This document shows, one piece after another, positions 9,043-16,999 of a DNA stretch of 64,000 bases. Under the pieces are notes generated by a model. It did not search any database. It was not told where the DNA came from and saw only the letters and a list, made by a program, of their open reading frames with translations. Each line of letters starts with the position of its first letter. Within the stretch, counting starts at the first letter, position 1. This DNA comes from Chryseobacterium cucumeris (GTDB lineage Bacteria > Bacteroidota > Bacteroidia > Flavobacteriales > Weeksellaceae). The position numbers and the translations under genes are program-made. Where the stretch lies: the NCBI RefSeq assembly GCF_001593385.1, contig NZ_LUVZ01000046.1:1-64000 (forward strand), read 5' to 3'.

Positions 9043-9720
9043 TTAGATTTTTTCAAGGGAGTAAATATTGTTGACAATGGCATAGATTACTATACCCACA
9101 GTATTCTTGGCTCCGATTTTCTCCAGGATACGTTGTCTGTGACTTTCTACAGTTCTGGGGCTGATAAAGAGTTTTTCTCCGATTTCATTGTTGGTCAATT
9201 CCTGACAGATCAGTTTTACCACATCTTTTTCTCTTTCGGATAATTCATCTTCTGTTTCAAAAAGAGATTTTTTTTTGGCAGAGCTGTTCATATAAGTAAA
9301 CAGCATCTGATGATCTTCGGCCGTAAAAAAGACACCATTTTTATCTACCATTGTGATGGCTTCAATAAAGGTTTTTTTATTCGAGTTTTTGGGAAGAAAT
9401 GCTGATACTCCCAGCTTAACCATATATCCGAGAATAGAGGTTTTATAATGGGATGACAGGATAATAATTTTAAGATCCGGATATTTTTCTTTCAGGATTT
9501 CTACCAGTTCAAAACCATTCATAGGTTTCATCTGAACATCTACGAGAGCAATATCAGGAAATTCATCTTTTGAAAGTTTTCCGAGGTCTTCTATAAAATC
9601 GGGGCCATTATCTGCGGTAAGGCAAACCGATATATTTTTTTCATTGGACAGCAACATTTTTACCCCTTCAAGGATGAGCTGTTCATCATCAATCAGTGCT
9701 AGTTTGATTTGGGAACTCAT
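9043..9720 (-). CDS. NarL/LuxR-type response regulator
   Basis: A 225-residue two-component regulator. The receiver domain (about 5-125) has the acidic pair D11/D12, phosphoacceptor D61 in ALVDVQMKP and conserved K108 in AFLPKNS. The output domain (about 155-215) is a LuxR-type HTH (LSEREKDVVKLICQ, then EIGEKLFISPRTVESHRQ). The start codon lies within the last codons of the sensor kinase gene (32 nt overlap), so the two are translationally coupled and surely form a pair. Its regulon cannot be deduced from the window. Confidence 0.93.
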   Translation of the reverse strand: MSSQIKLALIDDEQLILEGVKMLLSNEKNISVCLTADNGPDFIEDLGKLSKDEFPDIALVDVQMKPMNGFELVEILKEKYPDLKIIILSSHYKTSILGYMVKLGVSAFLPKNSNKKTFIEAITMVDKNGVFFTAEDHQMLFTYMNSSAKKKSLFETEDELSEREKDVVKLICQELTNNEIGEKLFISPRTVESHRQRILEKIGAKNTVGIVIYAIVNNIYSLEKI

Positions 9721-10483
9721 GATATTTTGGAATTTTTATAATTAAACGACTTCCTTTATTTGAAAATGTTTTTTTCCATTTGTGTGTGGCGTTCATTGAT
9801 TTGATACGGGATTCAATATTTTTGATTCCCATCCCTTTTTTCACTTCTTCATATTCAAATCCCTGTCCGTTATCAGAAATTACAACGGCCATATTTTCAG
9901 GATAATCTTTAATGTAAATCCAAATATCCGTTGCATCGGAATGCTTGATCACATTGGTGGTAAACTCCTGAATAATCCTGTACAGCTGTACTTCCACGAA
10001 AAGATCTTTCTTTTCATATCCAGACATTACCTGCAGGGAAATATTGATTTTATGGGAAAGGTTGGCTATTAATTCTTCAACATATAAAACCAGACCCACA
10101 GATTCCAGGTTTACAGGATATAATGAATGGGAAATACTTCTGGCAGCATCAATCAGGGAAGACATCTGACCGTAGATATTTTTTTTGATGAGCTCATCAC
10201 CCTGAGTATCGAGGTTATTCAACCACAAAGAAAGAATATTGAGGCGGTTTCCGATATCATCATGAATCATCACAGCAATTCTTTTCCTTTCTTCTTCCTG
10301 GGCCTTGATGTTTTCCAGAACTAATTTTTTCTGATGAAGAACTTCCGCTTCATGCTGTACATTTTTTTCCTTAATAATTCTGGTAATAAAAGCTCTGTAA
10401 GCTAGCAGAATAAAGGATACGATAACTGTTATGGTAACAATTATCAGGATCAGCAGATTGATATTTAGTGTTACTTCTTTAAT
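9689..10483 (-). CDS. Sensor histidine kinase (HisKA_3 type), probable non-ATG start
   Basis: Partner kinase of the LuxR-type regulator. Layout: one membrane segment (NLLILIIVTITVIVSFILL), a coiled linker, the HisKA_3 dimerisation helix EEERKRIAVMMIHDDIGNRL with the phosphoacceptor His, then an HATPase domain (N box FTTNVIKHSDA, G1 ISDNGQGF, G2 KGMGIKNI). The first in-frame ATG (10273) lies three codons before the phosphoacceptor His and would remove the membrane segment and half the helix. The frame is open back to 10531 with coding-quality sequence. I place the start near 10483 (an ATT codon, where the frame overlaps the previous gene's end); CTG at 10510 is another option. No ATG, GTG or TTG exists in the required interval. 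Confidence 0.75.
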   Translation of the reverse strand: MKEVTLNINLLILIIVTITVIVSFILLAYRAFITRIIKEKNVQHEAEVLHQKKLVLENIKAQEEERKRIAVMIHDDIGNRLNILSLWLNNLDTQGDELIKKNIYGQMSSLIDAARSISHSLYPVNLESVGLVLYVEELIANLSHKINISLQVMSGYEKKDLFVEVQLYRIIQEFTTNVIKHSDATDIWIYIKDYPENMAVVISDNGQGFEYEEVKKGMGIKNIESRIKSMNATHKWKKTFSNKGSRLIIKIPKYHEFPNQTSTD

Positions 10484-11094
10484 CTGAAAAAAGTATATAA
10501 AAATGAACAGTACAAAATACTCGAAAGAATATTATTGGCACTGAGAATAGTATAATAATCGTTTTCGGACAGATTGGCGATCTGGTGCTGAATGATAAAA
10601 ATAAACACTGAGACAGAGTAATAGAAAAATATACTGGCATCTACCAAAAGAAAGCGGTTCTGTGTAGAGGTATTCTTAATCTCCCGAATCAGAGTAAATC
10701 CGGAAAGACAGATGATGATAATATTGGAAACCACTTTCGCTATATCAGCATTGGCAGGATAATCAAATCCGTATTTCGAGATCATAAAACCTGTTGCCAA
10801 TACACCTACAATCCACAAAACATATCTTGGCCAGTCCAGCTTTCTGATAAATAAACCTGTAAGCAGGAAAAACTCTCCCGCAATGTATAAGGGATAAAGG
10901 AATGAGGTATCATTCAGTCTGAAGATATAAGGCAGCGCCAGATTCAGCAATTCAATAAAAAAAAGAAAAGCAATACAATGAAAATATTGCTTTTCTTTAT
11001 GATTTAATATGCGGTATTTTGCTGCTCCCAGTAGTATAACGGACAGGAGCAGTGCATAATTCAGGAATAAAATTGCCTTATAAAGTTCAGCCAT
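10471..11094 (-). CDS. Polytopic membrane protein
   Basis: A 207-residue protein with about six or seven hydrophobic helices (for example LFLNYALLLSVILLGAA, FFLLTGLFI, YVLWIVGVLATGFMI, VVSNIIIICLSGF, FYYSVSVFIFII, LSSILYCSFLYTFF). It immediately precedes the sensor kinase gene and overlaps the kinase reading frame at its stop, so it is probably part of the same operon and may act as a membrane sensing partner. I do not recognise a named family. Confidence 0.7.
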   Translation of the reverse strand: MAELYKAILFLNYALLLSVILLGAAKYRILNHKEKQYFHCIAFLFFIELLNLALPYIFRLNDTSFLYPLYIAGEFFLLTGLFIRKLDWPRYVLWIVGVLATGFMISKYGFDYPANADIAKVVSNIIIICLSGFTLIREIKNTSTQNRFLLVDASIFFYYSVSVFIFIIQHQIANLSENDYYTILSANNILSSILYCSFLYTFFRLKK

Positions 11095-11110
11095 TCCTCA
11101 ATAGATCGTT

Positions 11111-11896
11111 TTAAAATTCACTTCCTACATCTACATCAGGGATACGGCAAATAGGAGGACATGGTTTTGCCCAGTCGTAAGTATTGGAAATTGATTCTGC
11201 TCCCAATTCTGCATTTCTAAGGTTTTCACGGAAAGAGATAAAGATAAGCGTTACCAACATTTTTCCGTAAATATCATTGTATCTGATCCCAAAAGAACAG
11301 GTAATACCTGCCAATCCTTCATCTGAAAGACAAAGGTCTGCTGTAGGAACATAGAATTTTCTGAAAATTCCACTTCCCTGATTTTCTCTGGTCTCTTTAT
11401 AAAACCAATCCATACCTTGATTTCTCCAACGTTCAATAGCATCTACAGCTTTGTCCTGTTCAAGAATGGGTGTATTGGAAACAGGCAATCCCATATTGGC
11501 ATTTTTTTCCATGCTTTCAAGATCTTTGGATAGAACGGCGTTTCTAATAAGTGTATACTCCTGAATTTCCTGCAATCTCAGATCTTTTTCAAGTTCGGTA
11601 AGGAAACTATATGGATATTCTTTTACATCTATTTTTACCCCATCATTGTTCATAGGATAAAAGATAAGAATCAATCGGTCTCTGTAAATTCCTACTGCAG
11701 CACAGAAGTCTTTATAATCCTTAAACCCCTTCATCCATTCAAGGTGTTCTCTGGAAATATTAAAAACATAGTTGGTAGGGATAAGCTTTTGAATTTTGGA
11801 AAAGTCAGAAAGACATGCTTTCCACTGGTTTGACGCTGCTCTACATTCTTCTACAGGCAGCATATAGTCTACAATGTTTAATGTTGACATAAGCAT
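11111..11896 (-). CDS. Hypothetical protein, about 261 residues
   Basis: Unrecognised soluble protein beginning MLMSTLNIVDYMLPVEE. I prefer this start to an ATG 45 nt further upstream because the upstream part is AT-rich and looks like promoter sequence. A second ATG (MSTLNIV) lies two codons later. No signal peptide, membrane segment or known motif is evident. The central part is helical and the end (about 170-255) contains several aromatic beta-like stretches and two nearby cysteines (PCPPIC). It is 16 nt upstream of the membrane protein gene on the same strand, so probably co-transcribed with the sensory operon. Confidence 0.55.
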   Translation of the reverse strand: MLMSTLNIVDYMLPVEECRAASNQWKACLSDFSKIQKLIPTNYVFNISREHLEWMKGFKDYKDFCAAVGIYRDRLILIFYPMNNDGVKIDVKEYPYSFLTELEKDLRLQEIQEYTLIRNAVLSKDLESMEKNANMGLPVSNTPILEQDKAVDAIERWRNQGMDWFYKETRENQGSGIFRKFYVPTADLCLSDEGLAGITCSFGIRYNDIYGKMLVTLIFISFRENLRNAELGAESISNTYDWAKPCPPICRIPDVDVGSEF

Positions 11897-11952
11897 AGTT
11901 TTTAGTCGTATAAAAATATACAAACTAAATATGCTATGCAAGAGGATTTTAA

Positions 11953-12573
11953 TTAATAATTTTTCACAGTAATATGATAACAGCTCTGCTGCTTCTCTTT
12001 GATGTAATATATTCTACCAGCCTTCTCGTAATGCTTTAAAACTTTCTCCAGAGCTATTTCCATTTTCGGATTGTATTTTAAAACGTTGTTGAATCTTATG
12101 TAAGAAATATCAAAAGAGTTGCCATAGTTGTGAGAACTAATTCCTAGTGAGGCGTTAGAATTCACTCTTCTCAGCCTGCACTGGTCTTCAAGGGTTCTGG
12201 TAATGGATGAAACCGTAAATGTACCGCCTTTTGTATCCTTACTGAACTTTGACCCTATTTTTTCCAGAGTAGTTTTTGCCTTGGATACCATATAAGCCCT
12301 GCTGTAATCAAGTCTCTGAACCTGATACCCTTTGCCGGATTTTTTTATTTTGTGGAATTTTCCGTTGTTGATATATTTCTGTACGGTTTTGGAATCTTTC
12401 AATAACTGCACTCCAAAACCCTTTGAAGCATCAAGATGAGATTTATAAAGCGGTGTAGGTTCTACCTTTAATACAGTGGCAAGATCATAGCAGGGAAAAG
12501 CTTTTTTGGCTGCCTGCGAATAATGTAAACTATAAATAAAAGGTACAAAGACCACACAAAAAAACTTTCTCAT
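11953..12573 (-). CDS. DUF5715-like exported peptidase (LAS/VanY-type)
   Basis: A 206-residue exported protein with a signal peptide ending about residue 20 (FIYSLHYSQA). The C-terminal half has the zinc ligand pattern of LAS-type peptidoglycan peptidases: SSHNYGNSFDISY supplies His and Asp, and CYHITV near the end supplies the second His. The motif before it, SSITRTLEDQCRLRR, with N-x-N-A-S following, matches DUF5715 proteins. A cell-wall D,L- or D,D-peptidase role is expected from the fold; it is not demonstrated. Monocistronic and divergent from aquaporin. Confidence 0.7.
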   Translation of the reverse strand: MRKFFCVVFVPFIYSLHYSQAAKKAFPCYDLATVLKVEPTPLYKSHLDASKGFGVQLLKDSKTVQKYINNGKFHKIKKSGKGYQVQRLDYSRAYMVSKAKTTLEKIGSKFSKDTKGGTFTVSSITRTLEDQCRLRRVNSNASLGISSHNYGNSFDISYIRFNNVLKYNPKMEIALEKVLKHYEKAGRIYYIKEKQQSCYHITVKNY

Positions 12574-12758
12574 TCACCTTCCTTTTAAATTACAAATGAA
12601 AGATAAAACATTTATGTTAGATCTTTCAAGACTGATGATAATACTCTCTCAATAAATCCCAAACAAACATTACACCAAATTACAGATTTTGCAATTTTTG
12701 TTCCCTCTTTTTTGAAATATTTTTTCAGTTTTAACTTTTTACTTTAAGATTTAAATTT

Positions 12759-12766
12759 TACATTTG
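12759..12766 (+). promoter_or_regulatory. Bacteroidota-type -7 box of aqpZ
   Basis: TACATTTG matches the TAnnTTTG consensus of the primary sigma factor in this phylum and lies 22 nt before the aquaporin start codon. Confidence 0.55.
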
Positions 12767-12788
12767 AGATACATAAACAATAAACAAC

Positions 12789-13508
12789 ATGATAAAAAAA
12801 CTTTTCGCTGAATTTTTCGGCACATTTTGGCTTGTTTTCGGAGGGTGTGGAAGCGCTGTTTTCGCAGCGGGTGTTCCAGACATCGGCATCGGACTTTTAG
12901 GCGTTGCTTTAGCCTTCGGTCTTACTGTTCTTACCATGGCTTACGCTGTAGGGCATATCTCAGGAGGGCATTTTAATCCGGCAGTTTCTTTCGGGCTTTT
13001 AGCAGGAGGAAGATTTCCTGCTAAAGACCTTATTCCTTACATTGTAGCCCAGTGTTTGGGAGCGATTGTAGCAGCAGGATGTCTGTACACAATCCTTAAC
13101 GGTGCCGGAGCGGTAGAATTCTCAAAACCCGGAGATTTTGCCACGAACTTTTACGGTGAAGCCGTTTACAATGGAAAAGCTTTCAGTATGGGAGCAGCAT
13201 TTCTTGCTGAGTTTCTATTAACCGCATTTTTCCTAATTGTAATCATGGGAGCTACAGATAAGTGGGCTAACGGTAAGTTTGCCGGTCTTGCCATCGGTCT
13301 TGCGCTTACGTTGATCCACCTGATCTCTATCCCGATTACCAATACCTCTGTAAACCCTGCGAGGTCCCTTTCTCAGGCAGTCTTTATGGGAGGGATTGCC
13401 ATGTCACAGCTTTGGCTGTTCTGGGTAGCCCCTATTTTGGGAGGAGTTGTAGGCGGATTGATCTACAAGTTCTTACTTCAGAGAGATACTGCTGAAATTG
13501 CAGATTAA
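12789..13508 (+). CDS. aqpZ: Aquaporin Z
   Basis: A 239-residue six-helix water channel of the inner membrane. Both pore NPA motifs are present: HFNPAVS in the first half and SVNPARS in the second. The N-terminus [24 protein letters not shown] and the R after the second NPA (aromatic/Arg filter) are typical of AqpZ rather than of glycerol facilitators, which are longer. It stands alone with its own promoter and terminator. Confidence 0.95.
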   Translation: MIKKLFAEFFGTFWLVFGGCGSAVFAAGVPDIGIGLLGVALAFGLTVLTMAYAVGHISGGHFNPAVSFGLLAGGRFPAKDLIPYIVAQCLGAIVAAGCLYTILNGAGAVEFSKPGDFATNFYGEAVYNGKAFSMGAAFLAEFLLTAFFLIVIMGATDKWANGKFAGLAIGLALTLIHLISIPITNTSVNPARSLSQAVFMGGIAMSQLWLFWVAPILGGVVGGLIYKFLLQRDTAEIAD

Positions 13509-13530
13509 TTTTAAAATAATATTTAATGAT

Positions 13531-13560
13531 AAAATCCTGTCAGGCGGCAGGATTTTTTTA
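13531..13560 (+). terminator. Terminator of aqpZ
   Basis: AAATCCTG and CAGGATTT form an 8-bp stem followed by TTTTT. Confidence 0.85.
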
Positions 13561-13776
13561 TTTCTGATTTGAATAAATTGTTTTGAAATTCTTGTAAACG
13601 TAAAGTTTTTTATAAGAGAAACTTTTTATCTAAAAGGGGACAAAGTGGTTACAAATACGTTGCTTATGAAGCTAATTGTAATGTTGGCTTAATAAGCATC
13701 AATTTCATTGATTTCACCTTTGCTTCCATAAAACTTAAAAATAGAGATTAAACTTTTCGTTAAACCCAACATTTTT

Positions 13777-14322
13777 TTATTTCAGCTTTTTGATTTCAAA
13801 AGGATTTTTAAAGATGAGCTCTTCATGTTTCCCTTTAATTTCCATTTTGCGCTGAAGAAGATTAAGCGCCATTTTCCTGATGAAAAGATCTTTGTCATTC
13901 AGTTTCCAGTAAGAATCTTCATGAAGCTTTTTAGGCTGGCGGATCAGATAGAATTCAGTTTCCCAGGTATCAGCATTATGATAGAATTCGATGATTCCAC
14001 AATGTTCAGGGATAAGAGCTGCGTCTACCATTCCCATCGGGAGCAAAAAACTAAAGGAATTGCATATATAATCTCCACAGGAAATTTTATCATGTTTCAG
14101 AAATTTTTCCCCGGTATCTTTGTTGATATATGATTTTTTAAAATCATTTTTAAAATCACTCTTTGAAAGTTTGATCTCAATTTCATGACTTCCACCTTCC
14201 GAATCTATGATTAATATGTCCGCTTCCCAATCTGCCTGAAAATAATTCGTCAGTACAATTTCTTTTTCAAAATCGCAATGGGAATGGATGTAGGCATGTA
14301 TGAGTTCTTCTATTTTGATCAT
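13777..14322 (-). CDS. Possible PD-(D/E)XK-fold protein
   Basis: A 181-residue soluble protein. Near the N-terminus, DWEADILIID is followed by HEIEIKLSKSDF, an arrangement (Asp, then E-x-K on the next strand) that resembles the core of PD-(D/E)XK nuclease-like folds, as in MmcB-type repair proteins. The rest contains two cysteines (CGDYIC) and basic patches. I infer a nuclease-like fold at moderate to low confidence. It stands alone between aquaporin and the LuxE-like gene; no operon partner is visible. The 200 nt before it, up to the aqpZ terminator, show nothing recognisable. Confidence 0.55.
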   Translation of the reverse strand: MIKIEELIHAYIHSHCDFEKEIVLTNYFQADWEADILIIDSEGGSHEIEIKLSKSDFKNDFKKSYINKDTGEKFLKHDKISCGDYICNSFSFLLPMGMVDAALIPEHCGIIEFYHNADTWETEFYLIRQPKKLHEDSYWKLNDKDLFIRKMALNLLQRKMEIKGKHEELIFKNPFEIKKLK

Positions 14323-14501
14323 TTTTTATGATGGTAAAAATTTTTAATAAAACGCAATGCCCGCAAAGTTTTTAATAGCCAAGTGTTTAAAGGCTCGCAA
14401 GGGCGTTTCACTCAGCAAAAGTCGCAAATTATTTTATGATACAAAAATTGACAAGCGAAGCGAATTGACCATTCACAATTGTTCTCTTATGTCCAAAATC
14501 A

Positions 14502-15494
14502 TCAACTCACCAGCAGGCTGCATCCTCTGATATCTGAATGATCTATTCTTCCTAAGACCTGAAATTTATCACCCATTATTTTCCCTAAATCCTGTGTTGC
14601 AATAAATGAGCAGGAATGCGTATTGGCAAGATCAATGATATTAATAGCTCCTGTACGGCCTTCTTTTTCGTAAGCCAAAGGATCTTCTGCATTCCGAACC
14701 ATGATTCTCATCCAGCTCGGACATTCGTATTCATTATTTCCAAGGGAATAAGCCTGTGAAAGTAACTCTGTCATGGAATATTCTGAATATATTCTGTCCG
14801 TTTTAAGTCCTTCCTGCAAGATTTTCAACAATTCATCCTTGGTCATTTCTTCTTTTCGCCCTTTCATACCGCCGGTTTCAATTACGATTAAATTTTCAGA
14901 GAAGTTCAGGGATTCATCGCTTTGCTCGGAATGACAGTAATCAAGAAAGTCTAATAGGGCAAAAGAAACCCCAAAAAGAATAACTTTTTTGCCCTGCAGT
15001 GTATTTAATAATTCAAAAAGCTCAGCATGATTATAAAGAAAATATCCATTTTCCGGTTTTGCAGACTTCTTCATCAGATAGTCTACCATATAGATCAGTG
15101 ATGAGTTTTGTCTCTCAAGATAGCTTGGAAGTAGCCCAAGAAAAATAAAATCTTCCGGTTTTCCGATAAATTGTTCAAAACTTTTATAAATGCTTTCTTC
15201 ATAAAGCTCCGGATCTGCAATAAAATGTTTGGAAAGGTTCATCTGGGTGGTTCCCGAACTTTGAAAGTAAAGATCCGTATCCACATTTTTATCCAGAATC
15301 TGATGGTTTTTAAACATTTCAATAGGAAGAAACGGAATTTTCACCAGGCTATCTACCTCATCGGGATTCACCTTCAGAAAATCAACGAATTTCCGGTATA
15401 TTTCAACATTTTCATATTGATAACGAAATGTTTTCAATGATGCACTTAGAAAATCCTGTTCTGTCTTTATGTTGAATATATTTTTCAATTCCAT
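14502..15494 (-). CDS. LuxE-domain acyl-protein synthetase-like protein
   Basis: A 330-residue member of the LuxE/acyl-protein synthetase family, which activates carboxylic acids in an ANL-like way. Recognisable parts: the N-terminal IPFLPIEMFKNHQI, the phosphate loop YFQSSGTTQMNLSKH and the later VIETGGMKGRKEEM and SEYSMTELLSQAY blocks. In Bacteroidota these genes often belong to fatty-acid or surface-polysaccharide contexts. I start at MELKNIF rather than 36 nt upstream because family members begin close to this residue. About ten codons between LLDFLDY and SENLIVIE appear to come from an inserted intergenic-type repeat, listed separately. Confidence 0.8.
   Translation of the reverse strand: MELKNIFNIKTEQDFLSASLKTFRYQYENVEIYRKFVDFLKVNPDEVDSLVKIPFLPIEMFKNHQILDKNVDTDLYFQSSGTTQMNLSKHFIADPELYEESIYKSFEQFIGKPEDFIFLGLLPSYLERQNSSLIYMVDYLMKKSAKPENGYFLYNHAELFELLNTLQGKKVILFGVSFALLDFLDYCHSEQSDESLNFSENLIVIETGGMKGRKEEMTKDELLKILQEGLKTDRIYSEYSMTELLSQAYSLGNNEYECPSWMRIMVRNAEDPLAYEKEGRTGAINIIDLANTHSCSFIATQDLGKIMGDKFQVLGRIDHSDIRGCSLLVS
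14905..14936 (-). repeat. REP-like element inside the LuxE-like gene
   Basis: Read on the minus strand, GTCATTCCGAGCAAAGCGAT and the following GAATCC match the TCATTCCGAGCGAAGCGAGGAATC-type repeat that is very common between genes in this phylum. Here it lies in frame within a gene and encodes the residues CHSEQSDESLN. Confidence 0.6.
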
Positions 15495-15621
15495 AATTTT
15501 TAAATTCCTTAATCCCTTACTACAAGGCAATTACAGAGATAAAATATTGTTATTTAATAATTTTTTACTATATAAAACCTATTTTGGTAGACTTATTGCA
15601 ATGTATTACTTGGAATATGGA

Positions 15622-15682
15622 TTAAAAACAAGAGTGGGTTTTTCCACCCGTTCGAAAGTTACCTCTTTTTAGGGGTAATTTT
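15622..15682 (-). terminator. Tandem hairpins downstream of lpxH
   Basis: On the minus strand a TTACC/GGTAA hairpin (15659-15682) is followed by a GGGTGG/CCACTC hairpin (15624-15649) that leads into TTGTTTTTA. Together they probably end the queD-lpxH transcript. Confidence 0.5.
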
Positions 15683-15688
15683 TTTGCT

Positions 15689-16459
15689 TTATTTTTCAAA
15701 AGTCTTGAGTTCAAAATCCTTTTCAAAAACTCCGTAAGTGAAATAGGATATCCAGTCTCCAAGGTTGATATATTTTGCGTTTTGTTGCAGATCCAGTACC
15801 ATTGGCAGGTGTCTGTGACCATAGATGAAATAATCAATCTTCTGAGTTTTCAGCTTTTCTTTGGAATAAATAATCAGAAACTCTTTATCTTCTCCCAAAA
15901 AAGCTTTGTCTTCTTCTCCGGAGATCATTTTATTTTTTTGTGAAAGGTATAATGCAATTTTCATCGCGATATCAGGGTGAAGCCATTTGAAAAACCATTG
16001 AGCCGCCGGATTGGTGAATAGTTTCTTCATTCTTTTATATCCTTTGTCACCAGGTCCCAAACCATCTCCATGAGCCAGCAGAAACTGCTTTCCTCCCATT
16101 TCAAAATATTGTTTCTGATAGAATACGGTACATCCGATTTCTTCTTCCAGATAATCTTTCATCCAGAGATCATGATTTCCTACAAAGAAATAAATATGAA
16201 TTCCTCTGTCTTTCAATTCTGCAATTTTTCCAAGCACACGAACGTATCCTTTAGGAATAACATGCTTCCATTCATGCCAGAAATCAAAAAGATCTCCCAT
16301 TAAAAACAAAACCTGAGCATCCTCTTTGATCTCATCCATCCAGCGTATAAACCTCTCCTCGCGCACCTTGCTTTCCTTGGGTGTAGGAGCACCAAAATGC
16401 TGATCCGAAGCGAAGTATACTTTTTTCCCAGGTTCTAAATTAATTGTTGTTTTTAACAC
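15689..16459 (-). CDS. lpxH: UDP-2,3-diacylglucosamine diphosphatase
   Basis: Calcineurin-like phosphoesterase that cleaves UDP-2,3-diacylglucosamine to lipid X in lipid A synthesis, at the cytoplasmic face of the inner membrane. All metal motifs are visible in order: ASDQHFGAP (D-x-H), LMGDLFDFWHEW (GDxxDxW), VGNHDLWM (GNHD), LLAHGDGLG and YGHRHLP. The 256-residue length and the second half (FKWLHPDIAMKIALYLSQKNK) fit LpxH rather than LpxG or LpxI. The gene begins 20 nt after queD and is probably co-transcribed with it. Confidence 0.9.
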   Translation of the reverse strand: MLKTTINLEPGKKVYFASDQHFGAPTPKESKVREERFIRWMDEIKEDAQVLFLMGDLFDFWHEWKHVIPKGYVRVLGKIAELKDRGIHIYFFVGNHDLWMKDYLEEEIGCTVFYQKQYFEMGGKQFLLAHGDGLGPGDKGYKRMKKLFTNPAAQWFFKWLHPDIAMKIALYLSQKNKMISGEEDKAFLGEDKEFLIIYSKEKLKTQKIDYFIYGHRHLPMVLDLQQNAKYINLGDWISYFTYGVFEKDFELKTFEK

Positions 16460-16479
16460 TTTCTGAGTTTTGTGAAAAA

Positions 16480-16926
16480 TTATTGATTATCTTCTGCAAA
16501 CCATTCTCCATAAGAGTTTTCTGTCTCATGAAGTTTAAGATAAGCTAAAGAAATTCCTTCGGGAAGTCTTGATTTGATTTTAGCAGCAATAGCATACAAC
16601 ATGTTTTCACAAGTCGGCTGGAAGCTGCAATAGATTACTTTATGGCCTTTCTGCTCAAGGTCATCTCCCAGTTCTTTGTGTGGAGACAGTGCATTGACAA
16701 GAACCGCATGGTCCCATACATCTACGATCTCAGATTTTACGATACTTTTGATATCTCCGAAATCTACCACCATTCCATTTTTAGGATTTTCAATATCATT
16801 AATCGGCTTTCCTTTCACTGTTACAAACAGTTTATAGGAATGTCCATGCATATTTTTACACTTCCCATCGTAGTTGTAAAGCACGTGAGCCGTCTCGAAT
16901 GTAAAAATTTTTGTAATACGTATCAT
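16480..16926 (-). CDS. queD: 6-carboxytetrahydropterin synthase
   Basis: A 148-residue T-fold enzyme of the PTPS/QueD family, which converts dihydroneopterin triphosphate to 6-carboxytetrahydropterin for queuosine. Zinc ligands: H in FETAHVLYNY and HGH in KCKNMHGHSY. The Cys four residues before HGH is the QueD-type catalytic cysteine. Other landmarks are MVVDFGDIK, WDHAVLVN and PTCENM, with the C-terminal HETENSYGEW supplying the substrate-binding Glu. Co-oriented with lpxH, 20 nt apart. Confidence 0.9.
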   Translation of the reverse strand: MIRITKIFTFETAHVLYNYDGKCKNMHGHSYKLFVTVKGKPINDIENPKNGMVVDFGDIKSIVKSEIVDVWDHAVLVNALSPHKELGDDLEQKGHKVIYCSFQPTCENMLYAIAAKIKSRLPEGISLAYLKLHETENSYGEWFAEDNQ

Positions 16927-16999
16927 AATACAAAGATAGGATAAAACAGCTTAATACAGAAAAGACTGTTTCTATTACAGCGATTTTAAAATATTCTTT

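Noticed and set aside
15622-15837. 71-codon ORF overlapping the end of lpxH
   Set aside because: It is a shadow in another frame of lpxH and its terminator hairpins.
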